Notes: generated by a model from the letters alone, not told the origin. A stretch of DNA of 64,000 nt from Hymenopus coronatus (GCA_030762935.1 CM060883.1:35673501-35737500), one strand, 5' to 3'. Shown: positions 33,807-45,225, numbered from the stretch's first letter. Numbers and translations are program-made.

Positions 33807-34036
33807 GATAATGCGAAAGCGAGGGGTTTTAGAGCCTATGCTTCATTTATCTATGCACTTATTTAAAGAAGGCTTTGACGCATTTTATCCAACGCAGTTG
33901 ATCTTGTTTACATGTGTCATTTGTCAGTTGTGTAGTACATTCTTCCAATATATGCCGTGCAGGTGCTGTCTAAAGGACTTCATTCAGAACATTCTACCAG
34001 ACTAACTAGAAGATTCCTCTGCAAATAAGCAGAAAC

Positions 34037-34380
34037 ATGTGTATTATGGATGATAAGGTTCCATCACAGTTTAACCTCATTGTTCGAGATGTACTGGCTG
34101 GTATCTACCAAGAAAGATGGATAGGCAGAGAAGGACCAGGCCAATGGCCGGCACGTTTCCCCGACCTCGATCTTTTGGATTTTTATCTTTGGGGGCATCT
34201 TAAACAATTTATTTATTTAGGAGACATCTACGTAACATGGAAGCCTGCGAAACAATATATCAACAGGGAGTATTTTATGGTCCATGCTTCGATTGGTGCA
34301 TGCATGTTTAGACGCAAGATGAGGACATTTTGAGCATTTGATTTGAGTGGTGTTTGTGTTGAGCACCTCCTAACAAGCTG
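34037..34380 (+). pseudogene. Tc1/mariner-superfamily transposase fragment
   Basis: The frame reads MDDKVPSQFNLIVRDVLAG, ERWIGREGPGQWPARFPDLD and LLDFYLWGHLKQFIYLG. This matches the C-terminal catalytic half of an insect transposase type with WIGRGGP and a PLDF.LWG motif around the last catalytic acid. The D of MDD and the D of LLDF align with the second and third acids. The N-terminal half is missing and the tail is frame-shifted (VCVEHLL appears after a stop at 34,333). TTTTTGAATCATCCTGTATA ending near 34,557 looks like the element's 3' end. The superfamily call is firm by motif; the family within it is not. Confidence 0.7.
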
Positions 34381-34558
34381 ACAACGTCAAAAATAGAATA
34401 ATGCAGAACTTAAAATGTTTTGATTAATAAAATTTTGAGCATCAACAAATTGAAGACGAAGGGTTTTGGGACCTCTGTTTATATGTATATTTTTTCTTGT
34501 TTCTATGTAACGAATAGTCCCCAATCTTTGTAAAAGTATTTTTGAATCATCCTGTATA

Positions 34559-34984
34559 TAGACATATAATATAGTTTTGTTTTCCTGAAACATGTTTGAA
34601 TACCACTGGATGAAGCAACAGTTGGCTGGTTGGTTTGTATATTCCGGAGGGGGTTCCATTCTTTAGCCAACAGAGACTTTACTGAGCGTCAGACCCCAAG
34701 AGAATAGGATGATATGAGGAGTATTATCGACGGGCGGCCGAAACCGGACCGCAAGGAAAGAGCCACCGTGTTGGGTCCCAAACATAGTTCAAGCCCTCTT
34801 CCTATGTCTGATAAAAGCAATGTAGTATGAAATAATACTAGAAGTATTGTTAAAGCAAACGAACCTTTTGAAATGTTTTGGCAATTCTAATTATTTTGGA
34901 AGAATAGACCTTTGCTCTTTTTTACTCAACACACCACTCACATACCGATCTAACACTCCTCATCAGACTTCTCCTTCACCCTCA
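34559..34984. other. Unassigned stretch
   Basis: No recognised repeat or gene. Confidence 0.3.
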
Positions 34985-35230
34985 GTGGTGCTTCATACAT
35001 AAAGGTGGCGGGTTCAATCCCGGCGGAGGACGATGGAGTTTATCGGGAGTAAAAATCCTTAGCATGGCTTCCTTCGGAAGGAAAGTAAAGCCGTTGGTCC
35101 CGTGTCGTACATTTACGGCCCGTAAAAGAACCTAAAGTTGATAAAGGGTCAACTTTAATCGGACTTTCACGGTCAGTATAGAATGGGACGCTGAGAATCA
35201 CAGTAGTGAAAGAGCGACCATAAATAAAAT
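34985..35230 (+). repeat. SINE family 3, 5'-truncated
   Basis: Keeps GGCGGGTTCAATCCCGGC (B-box) and the body with TCCTTAGCATGGCTTCCTTC, GGTCCCGTGTCGTAC and AAAGTTGATAAAGGGTCAAC, ending ATAAATAAAATACC. This copy extends about 100 bp beyond the one at 13,587 and so shows the family's 3' part. Confidence 0.7.
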
Positions 35231-35339
35231 ACCATTTCCATTACAGACAACTCCAACGTCACTCAGCCGCTGTATTTCCAAAGCACATCACGAAGGGCAT
35301 CACGACTGCAGTTTTCGCTGACACAAATCTGAAAGAGAC

Positions 35340-35540
35340 CAGTTTAAATAAAATAGAGATAAAATAAAGGGACAGGAAATTCGGAGGAATGAAGAAGCCT
35401 CTCCAACATTCACCTGGTGACTCAGGAAAACCCACAAAAAATCCATGGGTCAGAGTGTTCAGCCGCATGAATCGAACCCACGAACTCTCGAATGCCAGTC
35501 TCAGACCATCTGGTTCGGTGGGAGCAACAATATTACCTAG
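35340..35540 (-). repeat. SINE family 5, minus copy
   Basis: On the minus strand GTGGGTTCGATTCATGC (B-box) is followed by GGGTTTTCCTGAGTCACCAG and a TTATCTCTATTTTATTTA tail, parallel to 12,941-13,115. Confidence 0.55.
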
Positions 35541-35599
35541 AGAAGAGGCACCTCGAAATTTAGCTCAATGCACCTTTTGCTTGTTTGTTTTTTATTTGT

Positions 35600-35840
35600 T
35601 TTTTATCTTAACCTACTTTAACCTGGTTGGTTATATCGGACAATGAATGAAACCCATAAAATGTTGCTCAAATGATCTCGGGATCCATGAGGGTTAAAGT
35701 AACTCGACATTCATCTTCTCAAGATAAGGGAAACCCCCGAAAAGAAAACCTTAACCGGGTAACTTCATCCTAAACGACACTTGAGCTCGCGAATTCTTGA
35801 ATGGTGGCAGACACACTGCCCCTGCACTACCGAGGTGGGC
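35600..35840 (-). repeat. SINE family 4, minus copy
   Basis: Landmarks, read on the plus strand, are AACCTGGTTGGTTATATCGG, TGATCTCGGGATCCATG, GTAACTCGACATTCAT and CCTTAACCGGGTAACT, ending at the head GGTGGCAGACACACTGCCC. It pairs with 17,888-18,130. Confidence 0.7.
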
Positions 35841-35946
35841 TCGCGGATCTTTTGTGCTTAAATACCACATGGGTCTCATCGTAACACCGTCATGGACATG
35901 GAAACTAGTGTTCACAATAGGGCGGCACAATTTTAAATTTGAAGTA

Positions 35947-36245
35947 ATGGCTATGGATTTAAAACAAGGTCTTGCTTTGTATTCTAAAAACAATCGACAA
36001 AGAAGACAGCAGAAGCTCCGTTGTTGGTGGTTCCACCTATATTTAAGGAGCGTAGCCAACTGGGATTTTCATACTCTCATCCCGAATATGATAATGACGG
36101 ATCTCGAATCATATTACAATTACTTGCGAATGACACCATCACAATTTGATGATCTTTTGCACATTATTGGTCCTCATATAGAGAAACAGCCAAATCGATA
36201 GATATGTCTTCAGCAGAGCGACTTTGTGTAACTTTAAGGTTAATA
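35947..36245 (+). pseudogene. HARBI1-like (PIF/Harbinger) transposase N-terminal fragment
   Basis: From ATG at 35,947 the frame reads QRRQQKLRCWWFHLYLRS, FHTLIPNMIMTDLESYYNYL and RMTPSQFDDLLHIIGPHI. This matches the N-terminal region of PIF/Harbinger transposases (the RRWWVHP and FRM.P.FDELL.LV.P.I pattern of HARBI1-like proteins). The frame stops at 36,201; in another frame DMSSAERLCVTLR follows, the next expected segment (ERL.VTLRYL). The DDE catalytic part is not present downstream. The protein would have acted as a DDE transposase working at TWA targets. Confidence 0.75.
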
Positions 36246-37993
36246 TGGGCTTTGAGGTTAATATTTATTATTCAGTCAACAGCATAGACGTGGTTTTAAT
36301 TAGATGGTAAGATTATTCTAGAATAAGGTATAATTTTGGTTGTCCAAGGGTTTCGGGATACAGCCTTACCATTTCAATAAGGATTCTTCTGAAAACGAAC
36401 GAACTTCCCTTGATGTTGACGCTATCTTTAATAAGTACCACAGAATATCAAACAACAGGCATTCTGTGGATGACGCCCACCCGCGCGCTAAAAGTTAAAT
36501 CCAATCCAACTTTCTTCACACGGGTTTCGTCGCGTCAATTTTAAATTCCTATTGGTCAATCGTTTTGCAGCACCTGCCGCGTCGCCAATATCGCTCCAGC
36601 ACAAGGCTGTTCAAATGATACGGCAGCTCGATGATGAGATTCGAGCAGTTTCGATACGCGGTACGTCTCGATACCGTGTCTGTACTACTCGAGCGCTCAA
36701 GTCATGGCTTAACAGGTGAGCCTCAACACTTCAGATGTCTCGAAGGGCATGTTACTCGTACGCGGCACACGTAAATAATTCCGTACCGCAGCAGCCATTG
36801 CGAGCCTGGGGCTAACAATCTTACTGCCGGCCTCACGCTCACTTACGCGCGGCAAAGTTTGAAGATCATTTAACCCATACCGGGAGTAGATGTAACCAGC
36901 ATCATGCATCCCTCTGCTAGAATGTTAGCTATCATGGCCGGAATCGCTTCCTCATGATGCTAAGTGGCCACTGACCCTATATCCTGGACTTAAAATCCGC
37001 AACCCAATGGGAGGGATTGAATCCGGTGCCAATTCTAAGGCCGGGAACCAGAACATTTAGCACGTTCCAGTTCAGGCTACCGCTGACGGCTGAGTGTTGC
37101 TGTTGTCTAACGAATGTAGACTACTGAGGAGCCGCGAGTAATTGCGCGGATTGAGCGCTTGACACAGTCCGTCACTTAATGCTATAAACAGTGGACATAT
37201 ATGTTGACGTTACATTTATCGCATTAACACCAGAAAATAGGCAATATTTGTGGAATTTATTATATCTCACCTACTGAAGGTTAGCACTGTTGTAATGGGC
37301 TATCTACATGGTGACTGAACTGTTCGTTTAACACACCATTATACTCGAACACTCGTGTAATGCACACTGATTTTCCACAGTGCCTGCCTGTCCAGTGTAT
37401 GCGAGCGTTCGTGTATGACGTGGGACGGGTAGTATTGACCCAGTACTTATATAAAAAGTACGTACATGTTTATGATTTTTCACAGATAAAACTACAACGA
37501 CATACGAGGTCTTCAGTTCAGAAAGCTGAGTTGAGCTACTTCGAACGACAATAATTTGATGTGATCATTGATCAGTACTGGAAATAATTTAATTCAAGCG
37601 AACAAACTACCAGATCCTTGACAATATACAGGGATATCAGATTAAACGGATTAAGGCCTTTTCCGCGCGCGTATTGTCTTATGTATCGAAACGAATAAGA
37701 AAAACAAACGAGGTCCAGTAGAACATTATTATTTCACAAAATAAAATATTGAATTTTCCTTACATTGCTAATCTTTGCAAAGAAAATTTTGGAAATGTTT
37801 TCCTTGTACTCGAGGACAGTACTGCAGCATCCTAACAGATTTTTAAAAATAGTTGCAATTCTTCTTGGGATTTGTAGACTATTTCTTCCCGTATATTATT
37901 ATGAAGCCCCTTTAAAGTTCGAGAATTAAATTTATACACATTGTCTTACAAACGACGCGACTCTCCGTTCTGTAGTGGTTCTCGTGCAGCCTC
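36246..37993. other. Unassigned, more GC-rich stretch
   Basis: A TTCACACGGGTTTCGTCGCG motif near 36,516 could be a decayed Harbinger-type terminus belonging to the fragment upstream. The remainder, including a 66-codon frame at 36,709-36,909, is unassigned. Confidence 0.4.
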
Positions 37994-38116
37994 TAAGGCT
38001 CGTTTCACACTGGGTCACTGGTGATGGTCGCCAGTTACGATCACCGGTGACTGTGGTGAACACTCCTGGACATGGTGTCTGACACTGCAGGTATTGCCAA
38101 CTGATTAGTTATTGAG

Positions 38117-38290
38117 ATGAACTCGAGCGAAGAGGAACTTCTAAGCAGGAAGAGAAGAGGGAGTAGGAAAATGAAGACAAAACGTTCATTACATATACAT
38201 CTACTGTTATGTGATCGTCTGGAAGAAGGATTGTTTTACCCTCTTTATGACGATGCTATAGTCATCACTTTTGATATCCCAAATAGCAGG
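38117..38290 (+). pseudogene. Harbinger transposase start, internally deleted
   Basis: MNSSEEELLSRKRRGSRKMK is followed by HLLLCDRLEEGLFYPLYDD, which matches the start of HARBI1-like transposases (acidic start, basic stretch, then HPLL.DR...G.F..L...L). After about 46 residues the similarity ends and the frame runs on to a stop at 38,338. With TIRs outside it, this marks the element as a deletion derivative of an autonomous Harbinger. Confidence 0.6.
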
Positions 38291-38469
38291 GTGACTTTCT
38301 ACTTCACCTATAAAATCTTTCGTGTTAATCAAATCTAAACTAATGGCTACAAAGTGTATAGTATAATGAATAATGACTGTTTTGCTTCATCACTCTGCTC
38401 AGAAATGACTGCCTGTCTGTTGGCAAATCTGCAAAGCCCTGTCTGTGATCTGAGTCCCAATGCGAACAC

Positions 38470-39270
38470 TCCAATTAAAAAAAATGCACCTTGTACGTCA
38501 CATGTGGCGAGGGTTAGTTACTGTTGCATCACAGTGACTCGGAGAGACAGTGTAGTGTTCTGGAGTGAATGCTCCAATTCAAACCAATACATGTCTGGTG
38601 GTGACTGCACTGAACACAGTGACTTTGTCCATCATATATGGCTAGGGTGAGACACTGCTGCATCACAGTGACTAGGTGAGACAGCTTAGTATACTGGAGT
38701 GAATGCACCAATTCAAACCAATACATGTCTGGTGGTGACTGCACTGAACACAGTGACTTTGTCCATCATATATGGCTAGGGTGAGACACTGCTGCATCAC
38801 AGTGACTAGGTGAGACAGCTTAGTATCCTGGAGTGAATGCACCAATTCAAACCAATACATGTCTGGTGGTGACTGCACTGAACACAGTGGCCTTGTCCAT
38901 CATATGAGGCGAGGACCTTGTCCGTCACTTGTGGCTAGGGTGAGTAACTGCTGCGTCAATTCGGTGAGGCAGTGTAGTGTCCTGGAGTGAACGCTCAGAT
39001 TCAAACCAATACATGTCTGGTGGTGACTGCACTGAACACAGTGGCCTTGTCCATCATATGTGGCGAGGGTAAGTCACTGCTGCGTCAACTCGGTGAGACA
39101 GTGTAGTGTCCTGGAGCGAATGCTCCAATTCAAACCAATGCATGTCCGGTGGTGACTACACTGAACACAGTGGCCTTGTCCGTTCCAAATTGCGAGGGTG
39201 AGTCACTGCTGCGTCAACTCGGTGAGGCAGTGTAGTTTTGCGGAGTGAATGCTCCAATTCAACCGAATGT
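38470..39270 (+). repeat. Tandem array, ~134-bp unit, about 5-6 copies
   Basis: The landmark ATGTCTGGTGGTGACTGC recurs with steps of 134, 134, 154 and 129 bp (last copy ATGTCCGG). Other shared parts are CACTGAACACAGTG, CTGCTGCGTCA and GTGTAGTGTCCTGGAG. The second and third units are nearly identical; outer units are more diverged. It fills most of the Harbinger-type element. Confidence 0.95.
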
Positions 39271-39305
39271 AACTCTATCAGTGCCCCAGTGTGAAACGAT
39301 CCTAA

Positions 39306-39362
39306 AACACAAGATTCCAGGTTCAAACCTGGCGGAGGAAGATGGATTTTTTCGGATACACG
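39306..39362 (+). repeat. SINE family 3 head fragment
   Basis: CCAGGTTCAAACCTGGCGGA with GATGGATTTTTTCGG is the B-box part of family 3, lying just outside the Harbinger-type element. Confidence 0.5.
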
Positions 39363-39449
39363 GGGCCATCTCCCTCAATAAAATTGAGACCAAATTGCCA
39401 TTAACCTCGTATAAACAATATTCTTAATATGAAGTGTTTTATTAAACCA

Positions 39450-39780
39450 AAAGTGATACTAGCGGCGTTGTGGCAGGGTGATTAGACCTCTCGCCTACCA
39501 AAGAATCGGACGAAGTGGCGTATGGTTAGACTTTCTCCGGCTCCTCCGGTTTCCCCGTTCATTTCATCAATTTTTCCATCCTTAGCTTTCCTATCATCTA
39601 TTTCGTCCACATTTCAAACAGCTAGTTCCTCATGTTCACACTAGATATTGGGCTGATCCTCTATCCCTGGATGTTCTATCTGATCAATAACCCATATGCC
39701 CCTCAACAAGTACCTGAGCCCATGTAAGTCTCAGGGGCTGTAAGTCCTCGAGATCAGGTAACAAGAAGAGGGTAATCAGG
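39450..39780 (+). repeat. SINE family 1-like, diverged
   Basis: GCGTTGTGGCAGGGTGATTA and CTCTCGCCTACC echo the family 1 head, with CTCCTCCGGTTTCCCCG in the body. The B-box is not recognisable, and the part after 39,560 is unmatched. Confidence 0.4.
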
Positions 39781-40429
39781 CGAAGAAGTGATAATGATTT
39801 AATTATATATAAAATTAACGCCACAAAGAGTAGGTATAAACAGCAATTCTGCTACTTATGCCGTGCTACTTGTTACTCAATTGTATAAATGCATCTGGAC
39901 GCTAAAATTCACGAAAGTTGCTCACTTTTACATCTAAGTTGTAAAACAAAGGGATAAAACTTGAAATTTTCCCTTGTTGAAGCACCTCTTGAGTTTTTAT
40001 CCCGTATTTTTCCCTCGAACCAAAGGACGAAATGAATTATCAGCGCCTCTAGTTTTTCGTTAATACCGTTCTCATTATTTCTGGAAACAAAAGCATTACA
40101 CAGAACAGATGTCTGCTTTGCTAATTTCTACCAAAGGTGTGCTTCGTTTTTTCCGATAAAATAGAAAGCGTTTGCTTTTATATTTTAATGGGTGACTGTT
40201 TTACTCACAGTCTAAATGGGAGACACTTACAAAGTTTACTTTATGGGGAAGTTAGGCCTTTGCTTTTTTGTTCTTTTTTTTTTTTTTGTTTTTTTTTTTT
40301 TTTTTGTTTTGTGTTGCTTAACACTCTCCTCAAAAACCGATCCAACACTACCCTCTTAAACCGCTCCAACACTTGAAAGAATTTTTATCCATAAATATTT
40401 ACCTCCTCATCCTTGCATAGTTAACTTTT
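39781..40429. other. Unassigned stretch with T-rich tract
   Basis: T-runs at 40,275-40,305. No gene or known repeat. Confidence 0.35.
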
Positions 40430-40559
40430 GATATCTCTACTACTTATCCACAATAAGTAGAGGAAATAACGCATACCATTCAAAATTCGATACTAATATT
40501 TCACTAGAAATATATGTTTTGGGGCATAACTGAATCCATAAAACATATTTAGAAGAAAA
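40430..40559 (+). repeat. R1 hairpin-end fragment
   Basis: The first ~125 bp of a plus copy (TACTTATCCACAATAAGTAG hairpin; AAATATATGTTTTGGGG). It stops at GAAGAAAAAA, where a minus R1 starts. No matching right part follows that copy. Confidence 0.75.
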
Positions 40560-41433
40560 AACTGATGTGTTCTATTCATATGACTTTCTCTACATCTCTG
40601 GAACAAATTGTTATTAAAAAACTTATTTTTCAATCTACTTCATACTAATCGAGAAAAAAATTAGCAGAATAGTCTTACTATACTTGCTTCCTTGTAAGTA
40701 GAAGCAAAATAAAGAAGTACCATAGGTTAAAGTGATAGTCAAAGGCAGGTTGCTATGTGACTGAAGTTCCTTTATTTGTATGGACAGGAGTTGACAAATT
40801 CCTGTATGAGAAAAGTATACTTTTTTTGAAGGTGAAACAAATGATAAAGAATATCTCAAAAACGATCAACTGCACGAAAAAAATGTATATAACGTAAATT
40901 GTGTGTGTAAGCGTGTTCTACATTTTTGTGTGTTAAGTTTTTGTCCATCTCTTACGATTTAGCAGTTATGCAAAATTCCGTAAAACTAATCCAGAATAAA
41001 GTAGTCTTCAGAGGTTATTCCCAGAAAATTCAAGAAACACATTTTATTTGTCAAGTAAATATCTTTAATATACGAATTTTAATCAACATCGTTAGAGTCA
41101 TTTAGTAGAAAATCAAAATTTTCGAAAAAAATATAGAATGTAACGGATAGTGCTTGAAAATCTTTGTGTCCTATCCCCGGAAGATACCAAACTTAAGTGC
41201 CAAGTTTGGTACTCAACGGTCTTTTCGTTTTTGAACAATGCTGTCCACACACACACGCACGCACACACACACACACACACAGACTCACACACGTACCTTC
41301 TTTTTTTCTTTTTTTTTTGATTCAGCGGGGATCCAAATCATGTATTTCCGGTGAAACCTCGGTATCGAATTTTTGGGTGGAATATAATACCTTCTCTATA
41401 CACTATGTACATATTACGTGTAGAGAAAGTAAA
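40560..41433 (-). repeat. R1 copy, full length
   Basis: From AACTGATGTGTTCTATTCAT to hairpin CTATGTACATATTACGTGTA then GAGAAAGT. CA microsatellite at 41,247-41,300. Confidence 0.9.
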
Positions 41434-41760
41434 AAGGAACTGAGTGTTGTAAAAACTCTACACAAAAGCATTAATGAAAAGAAGTATATGGGATTCATCG
41501 ATCGGGATAAGATGGCGTCAGTCCACATAAAATGTCCGCCGCATTTAATAATAGCAATAAAAACAGGCCAACGATATTACATTTTCAAGATCAATAAAAC
41601 GCTGCAAAACAACAGAAAAATAAGAGAGCAAAGATAGCAAAAAACATGAGGCATTTATAGCACACAAAAGACTAATAGTAAAGAAGAAAAGAACTATCTA
41701 AATAGAATGGTCGATGTGAGGATATCAAAATAATTTGGAAATACAAACAGAAAGGAAAAA
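41434..41760. other. Unassigned A-rich stretch
   Basis: A frame running out of the R1 copy (to 41,637) is A-rich and has no recognised motif. Confidence 0.3.
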
Positions 41761-42200
41761 AATCTAATGTGTTCCATTCACTGACTTTCTCTACATCTGT
41801 GCATAAAATATTATTAAAAATCTTATGCTTATATTTACTTCATGCTAATCGCGAAAAAAATAGTAGAAATGGCCTTATTACTTGCTTCCTTGTACGTAGG
41901 GAGTACCATAGGTTAAAGTAATAGTCAAAAGCTGGTTGCTATGTGACTGAAGTTCCTTTGTTTGTATGGGCAGAAGTTGACAAATTCCTGTATGAGAAAA
42001 GTATTAAGATTTTCAAAGCTGAAACCAAAAACAAGGAATATCTAAAAAACCATCAACTGAATGAAAAAATTGCTAATAACATAATTTGTGTTTTAAAGTG
42101 CAAGTAAGGCTATTTCTGCTATCTTTTTTCTCGATTAGCATGAAGTAAAAAGAAGCATAAGCTTTTTAAACATAATTTGTTACAGAGATGTCATGTGAAT
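41761..42200. repeat. R1 inverted fusion, termini outward
   Basis: A minus part (ATCTAATGTGTTCCATTCAC ... GTGTTTTAAAGTGC) joins a plus part (AAGTAAGGCTATTTCTGC ... GTCATGTGAATGG). The plus terminus is cut before AACACATCAGA by the next fragment. Hairpin ends and microsatellite are absent. Confidence 0.75.
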
Positions 42201-42427
42201 GGCCAAGCAAAGAAGCGATTTGCAATGATTATAACGATAGTTTTTGAAACCTTTGACTATCACTTTGGCCTAGTCCATTCCCTTAGTTCCCTGCTACTTA
42301 TAAGGTACTAAGTGATAAGTTCATTCTGATAATGATTATCTGGATTAGCATTGTGATATCTTTTAAAAGAAGATTGTTTGTAGAGCAGCTAGAGAAATTA
42401 ATGTGAGTGTAGCACATCAGATGTTTC
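42201..42427 (+). repeat. R1 subfamily B 3' fragment
   Basis: Starts CCAAGCAAAGAAGCGATTTG and ends GTGAGTGTAGCACATCAGAT. It shares the B-type terminus with 23,515, 59,044 and 60,228. Confidence 0.8.
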
Positions 42428-42938
42428 CTTTCTTTATTCAGATGATTTTAAAAAGTGTATCTTCAGCGAAATGGCGATTTCAAGGGACATAACTACCACA
42501 GAGAAAGTAGAAGTGGGTTTTTAGATAACTTTGTACCTCATACCCTCTAATTAATCAAGGATTAATGTTCGCTCGTCATAGCAGTTGGTAGTATTTGACA
42601 AGCACAAACAACGATTCATAGCATGACGTACATTTTGCTTATCTTGAAACGCACGTCCTGTAGAAACAGTTTACAGATCGCCATCACCACTCAAACATGA
42701 AACACGTACAATTACAGATTTAGCGCTTTCCACTATTTGGCTACGGTCGACAGAAAGAAGTTTCACTTTTTTAGGACCACAAAAGCTGATCCAAGTCTTC
42801 TGCTTTCACATCCAAATATGGAATCAATGTTATGTTCATAAAACTATCAAAATAGAAATTGACACTTCTGAAGTCAAATAGTTAAGCACTTGATTATAAT
42901 TACTGACGTATTTGTAAATTCATTTGTTTATTACGACA
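42428..42938. other. Unassigned stretch
   Basis: No recognised repeat or gene. Confidence 0.35.
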
Positions 42939-43005
42939 AAAAATCTGAAGTGCTCCATTCACATGACTTTCTTTACATCTCTGTAACAAAATAATACACT
43001 TGCCT
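42939..43005 (-). repeat. R1 terminus fragment
   Basis: ATCTGAAGTGCTCCATTCAC and CTTTCTTTACATCTCTGTAA only, about 65 bp. Confidence 0.75.
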
Positions 43006-43019
43006 AAACCGACATTCAA

Positions 43020-43790
43020 GTTTTTACTTTCTCTACACGTACTATGTACATAGTGTATAGAGATGGTATTGTATTCCACCCAAAAATTAGATACCGAGAT
43101 TTCACCGGAAATACACGTTTTGGGTCCCCCTGAATCCAAAATAAGCAAAAGGGTCCGTGTGTATCTTCCAAGGATGTGACACGAAGATTTTCAAGAAAAC
43201 CCTCCCACCCCTAACTACCCTTTACTTGGAACTTTTTTCGAATGTTTTAATTTTCTCAAAAATGGTTCTAACGATTTTGATTAAAATATCGTATATTAAA
43301 GATATTTACCTGACAAATAATATGTATATCTTGAATTTTCTGAGAATAGCCTCTGAAGACAACTTTATTCTGGAGGAATTTTGAATGACTGCTAAAACCG
43401 TAAGAAATGGACAAAAACTTACCACACAAAAAATGTAGATCACATTAAAACACACAATTTATGTTATAGGATTTTTTTTTTCAAGGAGTTGATCGTTTTT
43501 GAGATATTCATGGTTTTTGACTTCAGTTTTGAAAAACTTATACCTTTCTCATACAGCAATTTGTCAATTCATCTCCATAGGAAATTCAGTCACCTAATAA
43601 TCAGCTTTTGACTTCACTTTAACCTGTGGTACTCCCTTATTTCACTTCTACTTACAAGGAAGCCAGTACTAAGACTATTTCTGCTATTTTTTTCGATTAG
43701 TTTGAAATAAATAGAAGAATAAGTTTATTAACAATAATTTGTTACACAGAAGTAGAGAAAGTCAAATGAATGGAACACATAAGATTTTTC
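43020..43790 (+). repeat. R1 copy lacking microsatellite
   Basis: Hairpin TACTATGTACATAGTGTATA and the GAATCCAAAATAAGCAAAAG block pass almost directly to GTCCGTGTGTATCTTCCAAG. The TG tract and the conserved AACTCAAAAACGAAAAG segment are deleted. It ends AATGGAACACATAAGATTTT. Confidence 0.85.
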
Positions 43791-44599
43791 AGTTTTGCAT
43801 GGACCAGGCAGTTGGAAAAGGTAGGCAAACTTCTCTCAGGTCATCTTTACCTCCTCAAGGGAATGTAATACATGACTTAAAGTAGCTCCCAAGATACTGG
43901 ACTGCCGTATAAACTCACTACCCTCGTAAGTACGTTTTATTAAACCTGTATGTGCATTACGTAAACATAAAACATGTCTTTGCTGACGTATGTCAATATT
44001 TAACAATGTGCTTGCAACTGAAACTACATGTTGTGCGTCTCTTTTTTACTTTCTCTAGCCCGTATGAATGCTGTACAGAGAGCACACATAGTATTAGACA
44101 TCGAATTTCTGATTGTCTGTAGGGACATTTATAGGGCGGGTCTTCTAATATCCGCTGGCCCCTCCGTCACTCTAATTGGGGAAGGAGGAGGGGTTGTGGC
44201 TTACACGTTACCTAAGCTCACTTCTATTCCTATTAGCGAATGAGTTGTCAAACCCGGCATAGGTATGCTCTACTGGCTCGATATAGAACACTCACCTGCA
44301 AGTTGACAGTATCAGCCAATAAAATAAAAACATGACGTAATAAAAGTACCGTACAAACGGTAAGGAATGCGGTGTACGGAACAAGACTGCCGGTGTCTTT
44401 CTGTGCCTTGTGTACATAGTGAATAAGATTCATAGAACTGTTCTTCGTGAAGAAATGAGTCATATTGAAGCTGGGATTAATACAAGTCCAATAAAATTTC
44501 TTAATCAGTAATTAATTGTTAAGTTTATAATATTTGATGAAAGATCAAAAATTGAAAGCTTTTTTTTTTCTTTCATGGGAAATTACATGAGAAATTATA
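43791..44599. other. Unassigned; small B-type R1 hairpin near 44,046
   Basis: ACTTTCTCTAGCCCGTATGA with TGTACAGAGAG (44,046-44,082) looks like a B-type R1 hairpin end with nothing after it. The rest is unassigned. Confidence 0.4.
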
Positions 44600-45225
44600 C
44601 CAAATCCTGGGAAGAAGCTATTGTATTCGATACCGAAATTTCACTAGAAATATTGTTTTGAGGTCCCATCAGTCCGAAAACAGTGTATAGAGAAGCTATT
44701 GATTTACACCCAAAAATTCAGTAATGAGGTTTCATCGGAAATATATATTTAGAGACTTCCTGAATCCAAAAACAGCAGTTTTAGAAAAACGTCCGTGTCT
44801 GTGTGTCTGTGTGTCTGCGTGTATGTTTGTGTGTAAGTGTATATGAGTGTGTGTGTCTGTGTCTGTGTGTCTGGGCAGCTCAACTCAAAAACGAAAATTC
44901 CATCAAATATCAAACTTAGAACTTAAGTTCAGTACCTTCCAAGGATGCAGCACGAAGATTTTCAAAAAAGCTCCGCCAACCCCAACTACCCTTAAACATG
45001 GACATTTTTTAATTTTTTTTTCAATAATGACTAACGATTTTGATTAAAATATCATATACCTATTAAAGATATTTACATGACAAATAAAAACAGATCTTGA
45101 ATTTTCTGGGAGTAGCCTCTTAAGTGCTTTTTATTCTGGTTAAATTGTGCAGAATTTTGCATAACAGTTAAACCGTAAGAAATAGACAAAAACGAACTGC
45201 TCAAAAATTGTGGATCTTGCATGTT
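44600..45225 (+). repeat. R1 copy, diverged, double start
   Basis: Two pre-microsatellite blocks follow one another (near 44,620-44,680 and 44,690-44,780, both with the AAATTCA/GATACCGA-type block). Then come a (TG)n tract (44,795-44,875) and the body. It is cut in the CCGTAAGAAATAGACAAAAA part. Confidence 0.75.

Larger units (their letters stand above)
37997..39302 (+). mobile_element. Harbinger-type non-autonomous element with TAA target duplication
   Basis: Termini are inverted: GGCTCGTTTCACACTGGG at the left, and GGATCGTTTCACACTGGG read inward at the right, with CACTG following in both. TAA lies immediately outside each end (37,994-37,996; 39,303-39,305), fitting the 3-bp TWA duplication of PIF/Harbinger. 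Inside are a short transposase-like N-terminus and a tandem array of ~134-bp units. There is no catalytic domain, so any movement would have relied on another element's enzyme. Confidence 0.85.

Noticed and set aside
35797..36201. 134-codon single protein
   Set aside because: Its first ~50 codons come from a SINE and flank; only the part from 35,947 looks like a transposase.
38354..38650. 98-codon frame and its minus-strand partners as a repeated-domain protein
   Set aside because: They are translations of the ~134-bp DNA tandem array in differing frames; frame is not kept because steps are not multiples of three.
38470..39270. CRISPR-like array
   Set aside because: Units of ~134 bp are directly adjacent, without short repeats and unique spacers, and the setting is a eukaryotic transposon.
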